Positions 62,939 to 64,000 of a stretch of DNA of 64,000 nucleotides are shown here, piece by piece. Made by a program: the position numbers and the translations under genes. The notes beneath the pieces are model-generated. The model made no database searches and was not told where the DNA came from. It saw nothing but the letters and a program-made list of their open reading frames with translations. How positions within the stretch are numbered: position 1 is the first letter of the stretch; every line of letters begins with the position of its first letter. The DNA comes from an uncultured Bacteroidales bacterium (GTDB lineage: Bacteria; Bacteroidota; Bacteroidia; Bacteroidales; UBA932), in contig CASFGK010000008.1 in the NCBI GenBank assembly GCA_949294195.1, positions 62,001 through 126,000 of the forward strand, written 5' to 3'.

Positions 62939-64000
62939 TCAGTTCAAAATGTTAGCAATGACGGATGTTACGCTGCCATGGATCATGTCGCTCATCCACA
63001 TAGGGGCCAGACCCAGACCGGCAATTGCAATGATCAGCACTACGACGGCAAGCTTTTCGTCCCAGGTGGCATCCGTGAGTTTCAGATGCTCCGGATTGGT
63101 GCATGTGCCGTAGAGAATCTTTCCGATAAGACGGAGGATGTAGACAGCTGTGATTACGATGGATGTGCAGGCAATGACGGTCACGACGCGGTGGAAGGTG
63201 TCATTTTCCATGAACGCACCGTTGAAAATAGTCATTTCGGCTACGAAACCGCTCAGTCCGGGAAGACCGAGGTTGGCAAGTCCTGCAATGACATAGCATA
63301 CTGACAGGAAAGGCATTATCCTCATCAGTCCGCTCAGTTCCCTGATGTCTCTGGTGTGCGTACGTCCGTAAATCATACCTATCAGGGCGAAGAACAGGGC
63401 GGTCATCAGGCCGTGGCTGAGCATCTGGAGTACGGCTCCGGTAGCGGCGGTAGTGTTCATCATCAGGATGGCGAACAGAACCAGTCCGCAGTGCGAAACC
63501 GAAGAATACGCGTTGATGTATTTAAGGTCAGTCTGCACGCAGGCGGAGAATGCACCGTAGACTACCGATATTGTGGTAAGTACGATGAAAATCCAGCTGA
63601 GCTCCTGCGCCGCTTCGGGAAGAAGGTACATGGCTACCCTGAAGCAGCCGTAGCCTCCGAGCTTCATCAGTACACCCGCATGGAGCATTGACACTGCCGT
63701 AGGTGCGGAAGCATGTCCGTCAGGGCTCCATGTATGGAACGGGAACAGGGCTCCAAGCACTCCGAATCCGATGAAGATTATCGGGAACCAGATACGCTGG
63801 AGATCTATCGGAATATTGTGCATCTGTGCTATTTCCAGAATGTTCATAGTCGATGCGCCGGAGCCGAAATAGATACCGAGAATTCCGATGAGAAGCAGTG
63901 CCGAGCCTCCCATGAGCATCAGTGTCAGCTTCATGGCAGAATACTCCTTCCTCCCGCTTCCCCATACACCGATGAGAAGATACATCGGGATGAGCGCCAC
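62939..64000 (-). CDS. nuoM: NADH-quinone oxidoreductase subunit M, 3' part (5' end outside window)
   Basis: The last 353 residues of a complex I proton-pumping subunit; the start lies beyond base 64000. Motifs are LFPFHTWSPDGHASAPTAVSMLHAG (the channel Lys equivalent region), LKYINAYSSVSHCGLVL and FVAEMTIFNGAF. The coupling lysine seen in many NuoM proteins is in the segment upstream, only partly visible. It precedes nuoN by 6 bases. Confidence 0.95.
   Translation of the reverse strand: MALIPMYLLIGVWGSGRKEYSAMKLTLMLMGGSALLLIGILGIYFGSGASTMNILEIAQMHNIPIDLQRIWFPIIFIGFGVLGALFPFHTWSPDGHASAPTAVSMLHAGVLMKLGGYGCFRVAMYLLPEAAQELSWIFIVLTTISVVYGAFSACVQTDLKYINAYSSVSHCGLVLFAILMMNTTAATGAVLQMLSHGLMTALFFALIGMIYGRTHTRDIRELSGLMRIMPFLSVCYVIAGLANLGLPGLSGFVAEMTIFNGAFMENDTFHRVVTVIACTSIVITAVYILRLIGKILYGTCTNPEHLKLTDATWDEKLAVVVLIIAIAGLGLAPMWMSDMIHGSVTSVIANILN

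Overview
The window looks like a chromosomal segment of a gut-type Bacteroidales bacterium. The evidence is a SusC/SusD pair, a fused SecDF, a fused CcsBA, serine-type sulfatases, a K+-dependent membrane pyrophosphatase, and many promoters of the Bacteroidetes sigma-factor type (a TAnnTTTG -7 box, often with TTTG or TTG about 19-21 bp upstream). Base composition is near 50% GC by eye, which fits an Alistipes- or Cryptobacteroides-like lineage better than Bacteroides, but genus and family cannot be fixed from the sequence alone. No phage, transposon, plasmid or CRISPR signature was seen. Most of the window is housekeeping, with one polysaccharide utilization locus (PUL) and one unusual redox operon.

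Region 1-6171 (+) is an operon: the end of an endonuclease/exonuclease/phosphatase-family hydrolase, a membrane tetraheme cytochrome fused to a SUMF1-like domain, an exported Gfo/Idh/MocA oxidoreductase lipoprotein, an exported xylose-isomerase-like TIM-barrel lipoprotein, and a CcsBA cytochrome c synthase. It is the best candidate here for an undescribed system: envelope sugar or glycoside redox chemistry next to a quinol-type multiheme cytochrome and its own heme ligase. Region 6197-14443 (-) holds dnaE, a galM-like lipoprotein and secDF. Region 14614-19635 (+) holds a PD40/SPOR protein, nfeD, floA and a sulfatase, followed by tRNA-Ser(GCT). Region 20075-21163 (+) is an ECF sigma factor with a membrane partner. 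Region 21297-27869 (-) has a Ca2+-type P-ATPase, a small membrane protein, a repeat-rich intergenic stretch, an outer-membrane-type protein, a lipoprotein gene broken by one in-frame TAG, and an OmpA/TPR lipoprotein.

Region 28008-39264 (+) is envelope and housekeeping: sigma-54-type regulator, lptE, a small helical protein, secG, a ClpB lacking its N-terminal domain, cdaA, mutS2, an NTF2-like membrane protein, yraN, a GDP-mannose pyrophosphorylase and yqeY. Region 39384-43517 (+) holds a GntR regulator with a clear self-operator and a copper module: an AraC-type regulator with its own heavy-metal domain, and a CopA ATPase with a CopZ-like domain at its C terminus.

Region 43603-56895 is the PUL: susC, susD, GH2 beta-galactosidase and GH20 beta-hexosaminidase on the minus strand, meeting a convergent sulfatase. 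Together the enzymes suggest a sulfated Gal/GlcNAc (or GalNAc) host glycan such as mucin O-glycan or keratan sulfate. Region 57174-61374 (+) has the membrane pyrophosphatase and a NagB-PIG-L two-domain protein whose NagB active site is altered. The window ends with nuoN and the 3' part of nuoM (-) of respiratory complex I. All functions are inferred from sequence motifs and gene context; no database search was run.
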